Positions 27,725 through 39,306 are shown, numbered from the stretch's first letter. The stretch is 64,000 nt of DNA from Mycolicibacterium helvum (GCF_010731895.1 NZ_AP022596.1:5022001-5086000), one strand, 5' to 3'. The notes: generated by a model not told the origin, from the sequence alone. Translations and numbers: made by a program.

Positions 27725-28161
27725 CTCTCGGGCCAACCGACTGCGTCGAACACGGCGACGGGGTCGAGGTAGTCGCGCCAGCGCACGATCTCCCGATTCT
27801 CGATCGTGACGACAGAGATGAACCGGTTTGCGTAGCGGCGGTTTCCGTGGACCGTGCGGCCTTCGACGGCGTACTCCAGCACCGCGACGTTCTGGGCGGG
27901 ATCGTGGTAGACGGCCAGATCGAAGCAGCGGTCCAGCCGGATGGCGGTCCCGTAGGGCCGGTACAGCTCGGCCAGTTCGTGGCGGCCCTCGATCCGGCGA
28001 GGATAACCCGGCACCGTGACCACGTATTCGGTGAGGACGTCCTCGGCCATCAGGTCGAAGAAGTGCCCCGGATCGACCAGTCCGTCGAGCCCGCGTTCGA
28101 TGATCCGGAAGAACGGGTCGAGGGCGGTGAAGTCGTCCAGGTTCGCGATGGGGGATTTCAC
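27721..28161 (-). CDS. SnoaL/NTF2-like protein
   Basis: This is a 146-residue SnoaL-like protein: N-terminal helix 'DPFFRIIERGLDGLVDPGHF', then 'MAEDVLTEYVVTVPGYPRRI', and C-terminal strands ending 'IVRWRDYLDPVAVFDAVGW', typical of ketosteroid-isomerase-like folds. The GTG at 28161 is chosen; GTGs at 28179 and 28182 would add six or seven residues. It follows the MoxR/VWA operon by 46 bp on the same strand and may be its last gene or independent. No catalytic role can be assigned. Confidence 0.8.
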   Translation of the reverse strand: MKSPIANLDDFTALDPFFRIIERGLDGLVDPGHFFDLMAEDVLTEYVVTVPGYPRRIEGRHELAELYRPYGTAIRLDRCFDLAVYHDPAQNVAVLEYAVEGRTVHGNRRYANRFISVVTIENREIVRWRDYLDPVAVFDAVGWPES

Positions 28162-28207
28162 CGTTACTTGATACCTGACCACTCCGGCACGCCACCGAGA
28201 GGCCCGG

Positions 28208-29014
28208 TCAACCGTTCTCGGCGTCGGTGCCCGATGACGCGGTGTCGGTGAGCAGCTGGCGCAGCCGGTCCAGCGGATCACCGTCGCCCAGTCGGTGCGA
28301 CGGCGGTGGCGGCGCTCCCGGGCTGGGCAGGCGATCCGGGGCGATATCGGACAACCCGTTCCCTGACCGGCCCATCGCAGGTGGCGATGGCAGTGACTCG
28401 GTGGACGCCGCTCCCGCCGGGGGTGGCGGCGGTGGGGATGGCGGCAGTACGGCACTTGGTGGTGATGACGGGCTATCAGATTGCAGCGCAGCAAGTTTCG
28501 CCTGAAGCCGGGTGCTGGCCTCAGCCCGCACCGCACGCCGGTCGGGTTGCGGATCGGTGTTGTCGGTGAAGCAGCCCGCAGGCGCGTCGGCGACGATGCT
28601 CAGCGCGTTGCGGTAGCGTTCCTGCGCCGCGGCGGCCCGGCCCGCCGATGCCGCCACGTCACCCTGTGTCTCGCGGACCAGTTCGACGTTGATCCGGACC
28701 GGACAGGACTGTTCGGCAGGTGTGCGTTCCAGCGCTCGCGAGAACTCGGCGTCGGCACTGCCGAGTTGACCGTCGAGCACCCCGGCGGCGCCCCTGGCGA
28801 ACGGTGCCTTCGCCGGTTCGATCACATTGAGGACTCCCAGCATCGACGCGTCGGCGTGCAACGCCGGACCGTCGCCCCGGGCGAAACTCGACACCGCAGC
28901 ATTGCCGGCCAGTGCAACGGAGATCATCTTGATCGCTGCCACCATCGCCAGCACCGCGACCGGTGTGGACCACATCAACAGCCGGCGACGCAACCGCAGC
29001 CGGGCCGGCATCAT
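28208..29014 (-). CDS. Membrane protein with Pro-rich tail, last gene of the VWA operon
   Basis: This is a 268-residue protein. An Arg-rich N-terminus and one hydrophobic helix (about residues 14-36) are followed by a helical region that reads like TPR-type repeats ('GVLDGQLGSADAEFSRALER', 'AAAAQERYRNALSI'). A long Pro/Ser-rich tail ends in 'DPLDRLRQLLTDTASS'. TPR proteins commonly close MoxR-DUF58-VWA (Bat-type) operons, which fits its place. The ATG overlaps the stop of the preceding VWA gene by four bases. The TPR reading is tentative. Confidence 0.7.
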   Translation of the reverse strand: MMPARLRLRRRLLMWSTPVAVLAMVAAIKMISVALAGNAAVSSFARGDGPALHADASMLGVLNVIEPAKAPFARGAAGVLDGQLGSADAEFSRALERTPAEQSCPVRINVELVRETQGDVAASAGRAAAAQERYRNALSIVADAPAGCFTDNTDPQPDRRAVRAEASTRLQAKLAALQSDSPSSPPSAVLPPSPPPPPPAGAASTESLPSPPAMGRSGNGLSDIAPDRLPSPGAPPPPSHRLGDGDPLDRLRQLLTDTASSGTDAENG

Positions 29015-30051
29015 TGCCGCATCTCCCGCCGCGACGTGCGGTCGCGACGGAATTCGCGCACCGCCAGATAGATGTCGGGCAACAGCAGTATCGCGGCCAG
29101 CAGCGCGAACAGCCAGTACAGCTCGACGCGGTCGGGTGCGGGGGTGGGTTCCTCGGCGCCGCCGGCCGGGCCCACCGCGGGCAGGGCGCCGGTCACCGGC
29201 TGACCGGGATTCCGGTGCAGGTACGGCACCCCGAGTTCGTCGGCGACACGGCGCAATCCCGCCTCATTGAGCGACGAGGTCACCGGCACGCCGGATCGGG
29301 TGTCAGACAGATACGTCACCGCGCCATCCACATACGCGCCGGGAACCGGACCGCCGGCCGCAGTGCCGTAGCCGAAGACCGCCCCGCCCGACACCGCGTC
29401 GCCGACCGAGAAGCTGCCTTGGGGTGTCGTCGACCCGCCAGCACCCTCGCCGAGGTGGAACACCAGGTTCTGCGCACCCGGGTACTGCCGGGTGGCCTGG
29501 ATGAGTTGGTAGCGAAGCAAATTGGCGGCGGCGCCGGCGTCCACGCGTGCGGCGGCATCAAGCGGCACACTGACATACGGCGACAGCCCGGCGATGACCG
29601 CCTTCAGGCTCCAGGTGTCGTCGGACAGTGGCCAGTCGATCACCGGTGCCGAGGCGAAGCCGACCACCGCGAACCGCGCCTGAGGGAAGGTATCGATGAT
29701 CGCCGACATGTCGGTGCGGATCCCCGACATCCGCGATGCCCCGCCGTAGTCCTCGACCCGGGAGTCCACCGAACGATCGACGACGAAGAACACGTTCACG
29801 TTCGCGCCCTGGCTCGCCGCGGCCGCGTCGCGGCCGGGTGGCGGCGGTGTGGGGGTGGTCAGACCGGGGCGGGCGGCCGCGAGCACCAGCAGCAGCATCG
29901 CCAATGTGTTTGCCATCCAACGCAACAGCGCGGCCCGCCGGTGGCTGCCGGGGTGTGCGAGGATCGCAGGAAGCGTCTGCGCACGGGCACCGACGATGAC
30001 GGCGGCCAGCACCAGCAGCAGTGCGGCAGGCAACACGGGTTGCGCGTTCAT
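29011..30051 (-). CDS. VWA-domain membrane protein (BatA/BatB-like)
   Basis: This is a 346-residue protein with two N-terminal hydrophobic helices (about 8-25 and 45-62), a von Willebrand A domain, and a final helix near 'LYWLFALLAAILLLPDIYL', the BatA/B layout. The metal-site motif is 'DRSVD', i.e. D-x-S-x-D where D-x-S-x-S is standard, and 'SRMSGIRTDM' occupies the usual Thr-loop region. Metal binding may therefore be altered. The VWA domain would face outside and may be a client or partner of the MoxR ATPase. Starts and stops overlap both neighbours by four bases. Confidence 0.85.
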   Translation of the reverse strand: MNAQPVLPAALLLVLAAVIVGARAQTLPAILAHPGSHRRAALLRWMANTLAMLLLVLAAARPGLTTPTPPPPGRDAAAASQGANVNVFFVVDRSVDSRVEDYGGASRMSGIRTDMSAIIDTFPQARFAVVGFASAPVIDWPLSDDTWSLKAVIAGLSPYVSVPLDAAARVDAGAAANLLRYQLIQATRQYPGAQNLVFHLGEGAGGSTTPQGSFSVGDAVSGGAVFGYGTAAGGPVPGAYVDGAVTYLSDTRSGVPVTSSLNEAGLRRVADELGVPYLHRNPGQPVTGALPAVGPAGGAEEPTPAPDRVELYWLFALLAAILLLPDIYLAVREFRRDRTSRREMRQ

Positions 30052-31022
30052 CGTCGCGCCACCATCAGCGCGATGCAGAGCAGGACCGCGGCGGCGAGGC
30101 CGGTGAGCAGTGACGGGTTGGGGTGATCGGGCAGTTGGCCGGTGACCCGGGCGGGGTTGGCCCGGATCGCGTCGAGATCCGCCGACAGCGTGGGATCCGG
30201 GCTGTCGGACTGCGCGGCGTGGTAGCGGAAGAACAGCCCACCGGAGCGCTGCGCGAGCGCGGTCAGCTCGACCTCACCGCGCTGCGCCGCGTCGGTGACG
30301 TCCACCCGTGCGATGGCGTTGACTTGGATACCGGCCCGTGTTGCCATATCGGCGACCTGCTGCTCGCTGAACAACCCGGGCTGATCGACCGGCCCGAACG
30401 TGCTGGGGCCCAGGTAGATCAACGACCTGCGATGGGTTGTCGGCGCGGTCCCGAAGCCGGTCATACACAGCGCGAGGGTGTCTCGCACGGTCGGGGTGTA
30501 GTTGGTATAACTCACCGTCTTGGCGAAGAACTCGGCCTGCTGGAGCCTCGGCGCCCCGAAGTCGCCGAGGCGCTGTGCCGCGTACTGGTAGTCGCGGGTC
30601 AATGGCATCACTCGCGCCGTCGGGGACGTGAGGCCGATGCGCTGGCTATCGAATGTCGTTGCCTGTCTGGCGAAGTGATTCATGAACTGAGCGGTGCCGG
30701 CATCGGTGACCGGTGCGCCGACGCACAGCATCACATCCTCGGGGTGCAGCCCGTCAAACTCCCGCCCGGTGGCCGACGGTCGTGCAGCAGTCACCGCAGC
30801 GGCGCCGAATGCGACGGCCAAGAGCACGATGGTCGCCGCGGCCGACAGTGTTTCCCGTCGCCGGATCCGCACGTATTCAGGCAGCGCGGTGAGCCGGTCG
30901 ACGTGCGCCAGCGGTCGTAGCCGACGGTCGGCCCGCGCGTTGGGCGCCACCGCCGCGATGACCACGCAGGCGACCACGCAGACCAGCCCCGCCAGCGCGA
31001 CCGGCCACCACCTCAGGTCCAC
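30048..31022 (-). CDS. BatA-like membrane protein with a degenerate VWA domain
   Basis: This 324-residue protein has the same plan as its downstream neighbour: N-terminal helices (about 7-27 and 60-80), a central ~190-residue domain, and a C-terminal helix ('LTGLAAAVLLCIALMVARR'). The central domain aligns by position with VWA, but the first metal motif reads 'MLCVGAPVTDAG', with no D-x-S-x-S, so it probably cannot hold a MIDAS metal. It may be a structural partner of the VWA protein next to it. It starts at GTG 31022 and overlaps the DUF4381-like gene by ten bases. Confidence 0.75.
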   Translation of the reverse strand: MDLRWWPVALAGLVCVVACVVIAAVAPNARADRRLRPLAHVDRLTALPEYVRIRRRETLSAAATIVLLAVAFGAAAVTAARPSATGREFDGLHPEDVMLCVGAPVTDAGTAQFMNHFARQATTFDSQRIGLTSPTARVMPLTRDYQYAAQRLGDFGAPRLQQAEFFAKTVSYTNYTPTVRDTLALCMTGFGTAPTTHRRSLIYLGPSTFGPVDQPGLFSEQQVADMATRAGIQVNAIARVDVTDAAQRGEVELTALAQRSGGLFFRYHAAQSDSPDPTLSADLDAIRANPARVTGQLPDHPNPSLLTGLAAAVLLCIALMVARR

Positions 31023-31486
31023 GACCGAATCAGCTCCTCGGCTTGTAGGCCCAGCCGGTCGGGGTCCGCATCGGCGCTCTCATCAAAGCGCGCGTCCCGC
31101 AGCGCCGCGATAAGTGGGGCGGCCGGTGCGAGTTCGCCGCCGGCGATCTCGTCGACGTGGAGGTATTGCGCCCCTATTCCGGTGACGTGGTGCAGGAAGC
31201 TGCGCACGGTATGGCTCATCTTGTCGTAGGCCTGCGCATCGGAGAGTTCCCCGCGCCGCCGCTGCCCGCTGATGTGCCGGATGCTGCCGGCGAACCGCCT
31301 GCGGGTCAGGCGAGCCTGCACAACCCGCAGCGCCGGGATCCTCCGAAGCCGAGAAGTCGGCAGGGTGGCCACGAAAACGGCCGTGTACCAACCAACCACG
31401 GCCAACAGCAGAATCATGGCAAGCCACGGCCACCACGACCAATAGGGCGTCGGGCCGCCGACGTAGCGCAGCAGGTCACCCGGCAC
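31013..31486 (-). CDS. Small membrane protein of the MoxR/VWA operon (DUF4381-like)
   Basis: This is a 157-residue protein. A short exposed N-terminus with 'YWSWWPWLAM' leads into one transmembrane helix (about residues 20-40), followed by a basic cytoplasmic helical region ('RRRGELSDAQAYDKMSHTVRSF'). The layout and operon place, between DUF58 and VWA genes, are those of DUF4381-type proteins in Bat operons; family membership is inference. It overlaps DUF58 by 11 bases and the degenerate VWA gene by ten, showing tight coupling. Confidence 0.7.
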   Translation of the reverse strand: MPGDLLRYVGGPTPYWSWWPWLAMILLLAVVGWYTAVFVATLPTSRLRRIPALRVVQARLTRRRFAGSIRHISGQRRRGELSDAQAYDKMSHTVRSFLHHVTGIGAQYLHVDEIAGGELAPAAPLIAALRDARFDESADADPDRLGLQAEELIRSWT

Positions 31487-32339
31487 GGGCGAAGACCTCC
31501 GCCATCGCGGTGAGCCGGGGACGGATCTCGTCGCTGCGGCCGATCGTGGTGAAGGGGATTTCGAGGTCGGTCAGGAACGCCTCCAGCCGCACACGCCGTT
31601 GTTGTTCGGCGCGCCGGTAGGCTGCCTCGACCCGACGGCCAAGCCGAGTCCGGTTGGGCACCAGGGCCCCGGTAGCCACGTCGTAGCCGTCAACCCCGCC
31701 GCTGACCGCGGGCATATCGGACACAAAAGCCCACAGCACATCGTGGCGGGCGGCCAGCTGCCGGGTGACCTCGCTGAGACCGGCATCCACGTCGGGTTCG
31801 TCGGACACCACGACCACCAGCATTCGGCGGCGATAATGTGTTGCCACATAACGCAATTGATTCTCGATACCACTGATTCCCGGGCTGGTCGTGGCGTGCC
31901 GGTAGAAATGGTCGAGCAGGCCCTCGACGTGAGTTTCGCCGCGGCCGCCGCGGATGCTCACACAACCCCGGGCGTCGCCGTACACCATCCCGATCTCGTC
32001 CGAGCGGCCCAGGGTGATCAGACCGAACGCGCCCAGGATCGTTGCCGCCACATCACGTTTGATCTCGCCGCCGGCCGCCAGCGCCGTCATGTTTCGGCCC
32101 GCGTCGGCCACCAGCAAGATCTTGTGGTGCTTTTCGGACACGAACCGCTTGATCAGCACGGTGCCCGATCGCGCGGTGGCCTTCCAATCGATATCGCGGA
32201 CGTCATCGCCGGGCACGTACGGCCGCAGGTCGTCGAATTCCATGCTGCGGGTGTGCAGCAGCGCGTATCGGCCCCCTTCGAGAAGCCCTCGGGTGTCCCT
32301 GCCGAAGTGCCGTTTGGCCCGGTTGAGATGGTGACCCAC
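31476..32339 (-). CDS. DUF58 domain protein
   Basis: This 287-residue protein has the DUF58 signature 'RPYVPGDDVRDIDWKATAR' near residue 40, followed by 'VLIKRFVSEKHHKILLVADA', where a VWA-like core begins. It has no N-terminal transmembrane helices, unlike long DUF58 proteins, so it is probably soluble or peripheral. DUF58 proteins regularly pair with MoxR ATPases, which lie eight bases upstream here. The GTG at 32339 gives the usual N-terminus. The role is inferred as client recognition or assembly for MoxR. Confidence 0.88.
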   Translation of the reverse strand: MGHHLNRAKRHFGRDTRGLLEGGRYALLHTRSMEFDDLRPYVPGDDVRDIDWKATARSGTVLIKRFVSEKHHKILLVADAGRNMTALAAGGEIKRDVAATILGAFGLITLGRSDEIGMVYGDARGCVSIRGGRGETHVEGLLDHFYRHATTSPGISGIENQLRYVATHYRRRMLVVVVSDEPDVDAGLSEVTRQLAARHDVLWAFVSDMPAVSGGVDGYDVATGALVPNRTRLGRRVEAAYRRAEQQRRVRLEAFLTDLEIPFTTIGRSDEIRPRLTAMAEVFARAG

Positions 32340-32347
32340 GCCGATCC

Positions 32348-33349
32348 TCAGGGCACTCGTACCGCGTGCAGGATGGCGTCGATGACGGTCTCCGCTGTGA
32401 CTCCGGTCGCGGCCGCTTCGAAACCCAGGATCAACCGGTGCCGCAGGATCCGGTGGGCGAGTTTGGCGATGTCGTCCGGGATGACGTGCCCGCGCCCGGA
32501 CAGCACCGCCAGCGCGCGGGCAGCCCGGCAGAACGCGATCGTCGCGCGCGGGCTGGCGCCGTACTCGACGAGCCGGGCCAGCTTGGGCTGCAGATACTGC
32601 TGCGGGTCGCGGCTGACCGCGACGAGCTCACTGGCGTAACGCATCAGTGCCGGATCCATCTGTACCCCGCGCACGACCCGCTGGAGGACGCGGATGTCGG
32701 CGAGGTCGATCACCGCGCCGCCACGCCGGTCCTTGTCGTACAGGCCGGCGTCCATCCGGCGGAGCATCTCTACTTCCTCCGTCACAGAGGGGTAGCTCAC
32801 GACATCCTTGAGCATGAACCGGTCGGTCTGGGCCTCCGACAGTGGATAGGTGCCTTCTTGGTCGACGGGGTTCTGGGTGGCGACCACCAGGAACGGCTCC
32901 GGGATGGGGTAGACCGTGCCGGCAATGGTGGTCTGTCGTTCCTCCATCGCCTCGAGCATGGCGCTCTGCGTCTTCGCGCTGGAGCGGTTGATCTCGTCGA
33001 GTAGCACGACATTGGTGTGCACCGGACCCAACTGGGTGACAAACGAATTGCTCGTGGCTTCATACACCTGGGTACCGATGATGTCGCTGGGCAGCAGGTC
33101 GGGTGTGCACTGGATGCGCTGGAAACCGCCGTGGATGGATTCGGCGACCACCCGCGCGGCGGTGGTTTTGGCCAGCCCGGGAACGCTCTCGATCAGCACG
33201 TGGCCGCCGGCAGCCAGCCCGATGAGCAGCGATTCCCGCAGGTTGTGCTGGCCGACGACGGTCGTGGAGAACGCGGCCGACACCGCATCCACGGTGTGTC
33301 GGGCCCGGTCGAGGTCGCCTCGGTCGGTGCCTAGTTGTGCCGTGGTCAT
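32348..33349 (-). CDS. MoxR family AAA+ ATPase
   Basis: This 333-residue ATPase has Walker A '[10 protein letters not shown]', Walker B '[19 protein letters not shown]', and the sensor region '[20 protein letters not shown]', all diagnostic of MoxR. MoxR proteins act as chaperones that mature or insert metal into VWA-containing partners. The ATG at 33349 has AAAGG just upstream. It is the first gene of a six-gene minus-strand unit (MoxR, DUF58, DUF4381-like, two VWA-type, TPR-like) and is divergent from aroC. The unit lies where M. tuberculosis carries unrelated genes, from what I recall of that map. Confidence 0.95.
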   Translation of the reverse strand: MTTAQLGTDRGDLDRARHTVDAVSAAFSTTVVGQHNLRESLLIGLAAGGHVLIESVPGLAKTTAARVVAESIHGGFQRIQCTPDLLPSDIIGTQVYEATSNSFVTQLGPVHTNVVLLDEINRSSAKTQSAMLEAMEERQTTIAGTVYPIPEPFLVVATQNPVDQEGTYPLSEAQTDRFMLKDVVSYPSVTEEVEMLRRMDAGLYDKDRRGGAVIDLADIRVLQRVVRGVQMDPALMRYASELVAVSRDPQQYLQPKLARLVEYGASPRATIAFCRAARALAVLSGRGHVIPDDIAKLAHRILRHRLILGFEAAATGVTAETVIDAILHAVRVP

Positions 33350-33475
33350 CAAAGCCTTTCGGTGCGGTTGCAGACTCCGAATACCCGCCGCGCGAGTGCC
33401 GAACACCCCGCCACCTCACGGGCTAGGGCGAAAGCAGATTGGGTCTGCCGAGACCGGCGTGGGAAGATGGGACGC

Positions 33476-34684
33476 GTGTTGCGATGGACGACCGCCGGTG
33501 AATCCCACGGCCGCGCGCTGGTAGCCGTGGTCGAGGGCATGGTCGCCGGTGTGCAGGTCACGTCGACGGACATCGCCGAACAGCTGGCTCGCCGGCGCCT
33601 GGGTTATGGCCGCGGCGCCCGGATGAAATTCGAACAGGACCAGGTCACCGTGCTGGCCGGGGTTCGCCACGGCACCACCCTGGGCGGCCCGATCGCCATC
33701 GAGATCGGCAACACCGAGTGGCCCAAATGGGAAACCGTGATGGCGTCCGATCCCGTCCCGGCCGACGAGCTGGACGTGGCGCGCAATGCGCCGCTGACCC
33801 GGCCCCGGCCCGGCCACGCTGACTTCGCCGGCATGCTCAAGTACGGCTTCGACGACGCCCGCCCGGTGCTCGAGCGGGCCAGCGCCCGCGAGACCGCCGC
33901 GCGGGTCGCGGCCGGCACCGTCGCCCGGTCCTTCCTGCGCCAGGCGCTCGGCGTCGAGGTGCTTTCGCACGTCATCTCGATCGGCGGATCGGCGCCCTAC
34001 GACGGACCTCCACCGGCCGCCGGTGATCTGGCCCGTATCGACGAGAGTCCGGTCCGAGCGTCAGACAAGACGGCCGAGGCCGACATGATCGAGCAGATCG
34101 AGGCGGCCAAACGCGACGGTGACACCCTGGGCGGCGTCGTCGAGGTCGTCGTCCACGGCCTGCCGATCGGCTTGGGCTCGTTCACCAGCGGTGACAACCG
34201 GCTGGACAGCCAGCTCGCCGCCGCGGTGATGGGCATCCAGGCCATCAAGGGCGTCGAGATCGGTGACGGCTTCGAGACCGCGCGCCGCCGCGGCAGCCAG
34301 GCCCACGACGAGATGTACCCCGGACCCGACGGCGTGGTCCGCTCCACTAACCGGGCCGGTGGCCTGGAGGGCGGCATGACCAACGGCCTTCCGCTGCGGG
34401 TGCGGGCGGCGATGAAGCCGATCTCCACGGTCCCGCGGGCGCTGGCCACCGTCGACATGGCGACCGGCGACGAGGCGGTGGCCATCCACCAGCGCTCCGA
34501 TGTGTGCGCGGTGCCCGCCGCCGCCGTCGTCGTCGAGACCATGGTCGCGCTGGTGTTGGCCCGCGCGGTGCTGGAGAAGTTCGGCGGCGACTCGCTGTCG
34601 GAGACCCGGCGCAACATCGACGGGTACCTGCAGGCGGTGGCCGAGCGGATGCCGTCCGATTCGCCAGTGCGGGTGTCGGGGTAG
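33476..34684 (+). CDS. aroC: Chorismate synthase
   Basis: This 402-residue enzyme converts EPSP to chorismate using reduced FMN, the last step of the shikimate pathway. Signatures are '[19 protein letters not shown]' at the start, '[16 protein letters not shown]' and '[14 protein letters not shown]'. The GTG at 33476 has GGAAG nine bases upstream and gives the family length; an ATG at 33467 adds only three residues. It heads aroC-aroK-aroB-aroQ-MBL, with aroK five bases later. In M. tuberculosis nomenclature it is aroF. Confidence 0.97.
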   Translation: MLRWTTAGESHGRALVAVVEGMVAGVQVTSTDIAEQLARRRLGYGRGARMKFEQDQVTVLAGVRHGTTLGGPIAIEIGNTEWPKWETVMASDPVPADELDVARNAPLTRPRPGHADFAGMLKYGFDDARPVLERASARETAARVAAGTVARSFLRQALGVEVLSHVISIGGSAPYDGPPPAAGDLARIDESPVRASDKTAEADMIEQIEAAKRDGDTLGGVVEVVVHGLPIGLGSFTSGDNRLDSQLAAAVMGIQAIKGVEIGDGFETARRRGSQAHDEMYPGPDGVVRSTNRAGGLEGGMTNGLPLRVRAAMKPISTVPRALATVDMATGDEAVAIHQRSDVCAVPAAAVVVETMVALVLARAVLEKFGGDSLSETRRNIDGYLQAVAERMPSDSPVRVSG

Positions 34685-34688
34685 CGCG

Positions 34689-36873
<2,185 letters not shown>

Positions 36874-36878
36874 CCGGG

Positions 36879-37775
36879 GTGGCCGGGATGACGGGGGTGC
36901 GCAACCGGATGGCGTTGGGCGAGGCCACCGTCACCCGTGTCGTCGAAACTCAGATCCAGATGCGGACATCGCTGTTCGCCGATACCCCGGCGTCGGCCTG
37001 GGACGACCACGCCGACCTGCTGGAGCCACACTTCTGGGAGCGGGTGTCCGACCAGTGGCGGATCGCGATGCAGTCGTGGGTGGTGCAGGTCGATGGTCTG
37101 GTCGTGGTGGTCGACACCGGGGTCGGCAATGACCGCGACCGTCCGCACATGCCGCCCCTGGATCACCTGTCGACTGATTTCCTCGCCGCGTTCACCGCGG
37201 CCGGCTTCGACCCGGCGGCCGTCGACATCGTGATCAACACCCACCTGCACACCGATCATGTCGGCTGGAACACCCAGCTGGTCGACGGCCGATGGGTGCC
37301 GACGTTCCCCAACGCCCGCTACGTGATGCCCGAGCCGGACTATCGATTCTTCGGTCCCGGGGGATCCGGGGAGAACGACGGCATGCGAACGGTGTTGGCC
37401 GACAGCGTGATTCCGGTGACCGATCAGATCCAGCTGTGGACCGACGACCTCCAGCTCAGTCCGTCGCTGCGGCTGCGCCCGGCCGCCGGACACACGCCAG
37501 GGTCGTCGGTGCTGTGGCTCGACGCGGGCAGCCCAGCGGTGTTCATCGGTGACCTGACGCACTGTCCGATCCAGATTCGGCGACCCGACGACGCATGTGC
37601 GTTCGATGTGGACCCGGCCGCCGCGAGCGGCACCCGTCGGCGGGTGTTCGGCGAGGCAGCCCGCGCCAATGCGACGGTTTTTCCGGCGCACTACCCCGGC
37701 CACGGTGCCACGGCCATCGTGGCGAGCGGCGACGGTTTCGACGTCGGCGGCTGGGCGCCGATGGACGCGATCTAG
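36879..37775 (+). CDS. MBL-fold metallohydrolase
   Basis: This is a 298-residue metallo-beta-lactamase-fold hydrolase with the zinc motif H-x-H-x-D-H in 'INTHLHTDHVGWN', a second His in 'RPAAGHTPGSSV', an Asp in 'VFIGDLTHCP' and a last His in 'VFPAHYPGHG'. The sequence resembles lactonase-type members, but the substrate is unknown. It begins with GTG 36879, five bases after aroQ, so it belongs to the aro operon; ATGs at 36888 or 36909 are alternative starts. Why an MBL hydrolase travels with shikimate genes is not clear. Confidence 0.88.
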   Translation: MAGMTGVRNRMALGEATVTRVVETQIQMRTSLFADTPASAWDDHADLLEPHFWERVSDQWRIAMQSWVVQVDGLVVVVDTGVGNDRDRPHMPPLDHLSTDFLAAFTAAGFDPAAVDIVINTHLHTDHVGWNTQLVDGRWVPTFPNARYVMPEPDYRFFGPGGSGENDGMRTVLADSVIPVTDQIQLWTDDLQLSPSLRLRPAAGHTPGSSVLWLDAGSPAVFIGDLTHCPIQIRRPDDACAFDVDPAAASGTRRRVFGEAARANATVFPAHYPGHGATAIVASGDGFDVGGWAPMDAI

Positions 37776-37790
37776 CCGACCGAGTGGTGA

Positions 37791-38642
37791 CTAGCGGGTG
37801 CTGGCCACCGAATTGCAGATCGCGGTCGAGACCAGCGATGGAACCACGTAGGTCAGCACCAGGGCGAAGATGACCAATCCCATGTTCGGGGTCGTCAGCC
37901 AGTCTTTGGGAAATCGGTTGATACTCATCGTCAGCCAGGCTCCGACGATCGCCAGCGCCGTCATGCCGACAGTGGCGAATCTGATCGCCCGGAGCGTCAG
38001 AACGGTCGGTTGTTCGACGTCGAGCAGTGACTTTCGCAATGCTCGGGTGCGTACGTAGACCAAAGCGAGGTCACCCAGGATGATTGCGGCCGCGGAGGTC
38101 GTGATGATTCCGACGACCCAGAGGGGCGGACGCTCGCCATACATGAAATGCAGGTAGTCGATCGACGTCTCGCTGAGCACCAGCGTCATCGCCATTGCCG
38201 ATGCGAAGGTGAGCCAGCCGCCGAGATCAGCCAGAAAGCAGTAAGCGCGGATTTCCTCGGGATCGTCGACCGTGGATTTGCTCACCGCATGGCTCGCCAA
38301 CATCCAGCCGAGTCCGCCGAAAAGGGCCGTCGTACCTGCGGCCAACATTCCGGTCGCCACCGCTCCCTGCGTCCATGCGATCGCGCAGACTCCGCGTCGA
38401 TCACCGTCGTCGGGCACCACGCTGCCGCTGATGATGCTGAACAGGTAGCTGTCCAGCATCAGAATGAGCACAGCTGACGAAAACAGCGCGATTGTGTGAA
38501 TGGATTCTCGGCCTCTGCGGTCGAACAAGAGCGCGATCGCGGTGATGAGAAAGCCGCCGAGCACCCCCGCGAGCTGCGAGATCGATGGTGCCGAGGTGAG
38601 CATGCTCCACTGGTCGGAGCTGCAGGACGGATCGAGATTCAC
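37791..38642 (-). CDS. Polytopic membrane protein, unknown function
   Basis: This 283-residue protein has about seven hydrophobic segments, including 'LGGFLITAIALLF', 'IALFSSAVLILMLDSYLFSI', 'GAVATGMLAAGTTALFGGL', 'PLWVVGIITTSAAAIILGDL' and 'MGLVIFALVLTYVVPSLVST'. Between them are short polar loops. No transporter or enzyme motif is recognisable. It lies convergent to the MBL gene and 40 bp downstream of the B-4DMT gene on the same strand, so the two may be co-transcribed. GC content is slightly lower than its neighbours by eye. Confidence 0.75.
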   Translation of the reverse strand: MNLDPSCSSDQWSMLTSAPSISQLAGVLGGFLITAIALLFDRRGRESIHTIALFSSAVLILMLDSYLFSIISGSVVPDDGDRRGVCAIAWTQGAVATGMLAAGTTALFGGLGWMLASHAVSKSTVDDPEEIRAYCFLADLGGWLTFASAMAMTLVLSETSIDYLHFMYGERPPLWVVGIITTSAAAIILGDLALVYVRTRALRKSLLDVEQPTVLTLRAIRFATVGMTALAIVGAWLTMSINRFPKDWLTTPNMGLVIFALVLTYVVPSLVSTAICNSVASTR

Positions 38643-38682
38643 GAGTCTGCGATCCTAGTGAGGTGCGGGCGAATCCGCGCTG

Positions 38683-39306
38683 TCAGCTGTTGGGACGTTC
38701 CCCGGTCATATCGATCTGCTCGGTCGGCTCGTCGCGCTCGGCGGTCGCGACGGCGGAGGTGTGCTCTTCGGTCGCCGCGGCTTCGTGGGTGTCGAGCCCG
38801 GCGATGGGCCCGGTCCGGTCGTCCTCGCGGGCAGCGTCGAATACGTCTGTCTCGCTGCCGTCTTCGCGGCGGCGCACCTGCGGAGGCCGCTTGCGGTCGA
38901 TCAGGAAGCGGCCGATGGCGACCGCGGCGATGGCCGGAAGGAACACCAGCAGCGCGGTGAACGCCGCGAACGTGGTGACCTCACTGATCAGGCCCTCGGC
39001 GTAGACGTTCTTGTAGAACAGCGAAATGACCCAGACGACCAGGCCACTCAGCACGCCGGCGATGAGCCCGGCCACCAGCCAGGCCGTGGCCAGATCGCGG
39101 CGGCGGTCCGGGTCGGGATTGGCATTCGCGTCAGCGCGGCCATCGAGTAGTCCCCAGATGAACGACGCGATGCCGAACAGCACCACCAGCGAGATGCTGA
39201 TGAGTCCCGCTTTGGTTTCGTAGATATTGATCAGCGTGCCCTGCACCAGACGGACGATCACCATGCCGGCAGCGAAGGCCAGTCCGCGCAATAACCACGT
39301 ATGCAT
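38683..39306 (-). CDS. B-4DMT family membrane protein (Rv2536-like)
   Basis: This 207-residue protein has four transmembrane helices in the first ~130 residues: 'LLRGLAFAAGMVIVRLVQG', 'LISISLVVLFGIASFIWGL', 'AGLIAGVLSGLVVWVISLF' and 'FTALLVFLPAIAAVAIGRFL'. An acidic cytoplasmic tail follows. It matches the mycobacterial 'B-4DMT' transporter-like family and the Rv2536 position beside pepQ. The ATG at 39306 lies eight bases after TACGCT (minus strand), suggesting a leaderless message. Transport activity is unproven. Confidence 0.82.
   Translation of the reverse strand: MHTWLLRGLAFAAGMVIVRLVQGTLINIYETKAGLISISLVVLFGIASFIWGLLDGRADANANPDPDRRRDLATAWLVAGLIAGVLSGLVVWVISLFYKNVYAEGLISEVTTFAAFTALLVFLPAIAAVAIGRFLIDRKRPPQVRRREDGSETDVFDAAREDDRTGPIAGLDTHEAAATEEHTSAVATAERDEPTEQIDMTGERPNS

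Noticed and set aside
33335..33475. Upstream extension of aroC
   Set aside because: Arg-rich and overlapping the moxR promoter region. The GTG at 33476 with GGAAG gives the family N-terminus.
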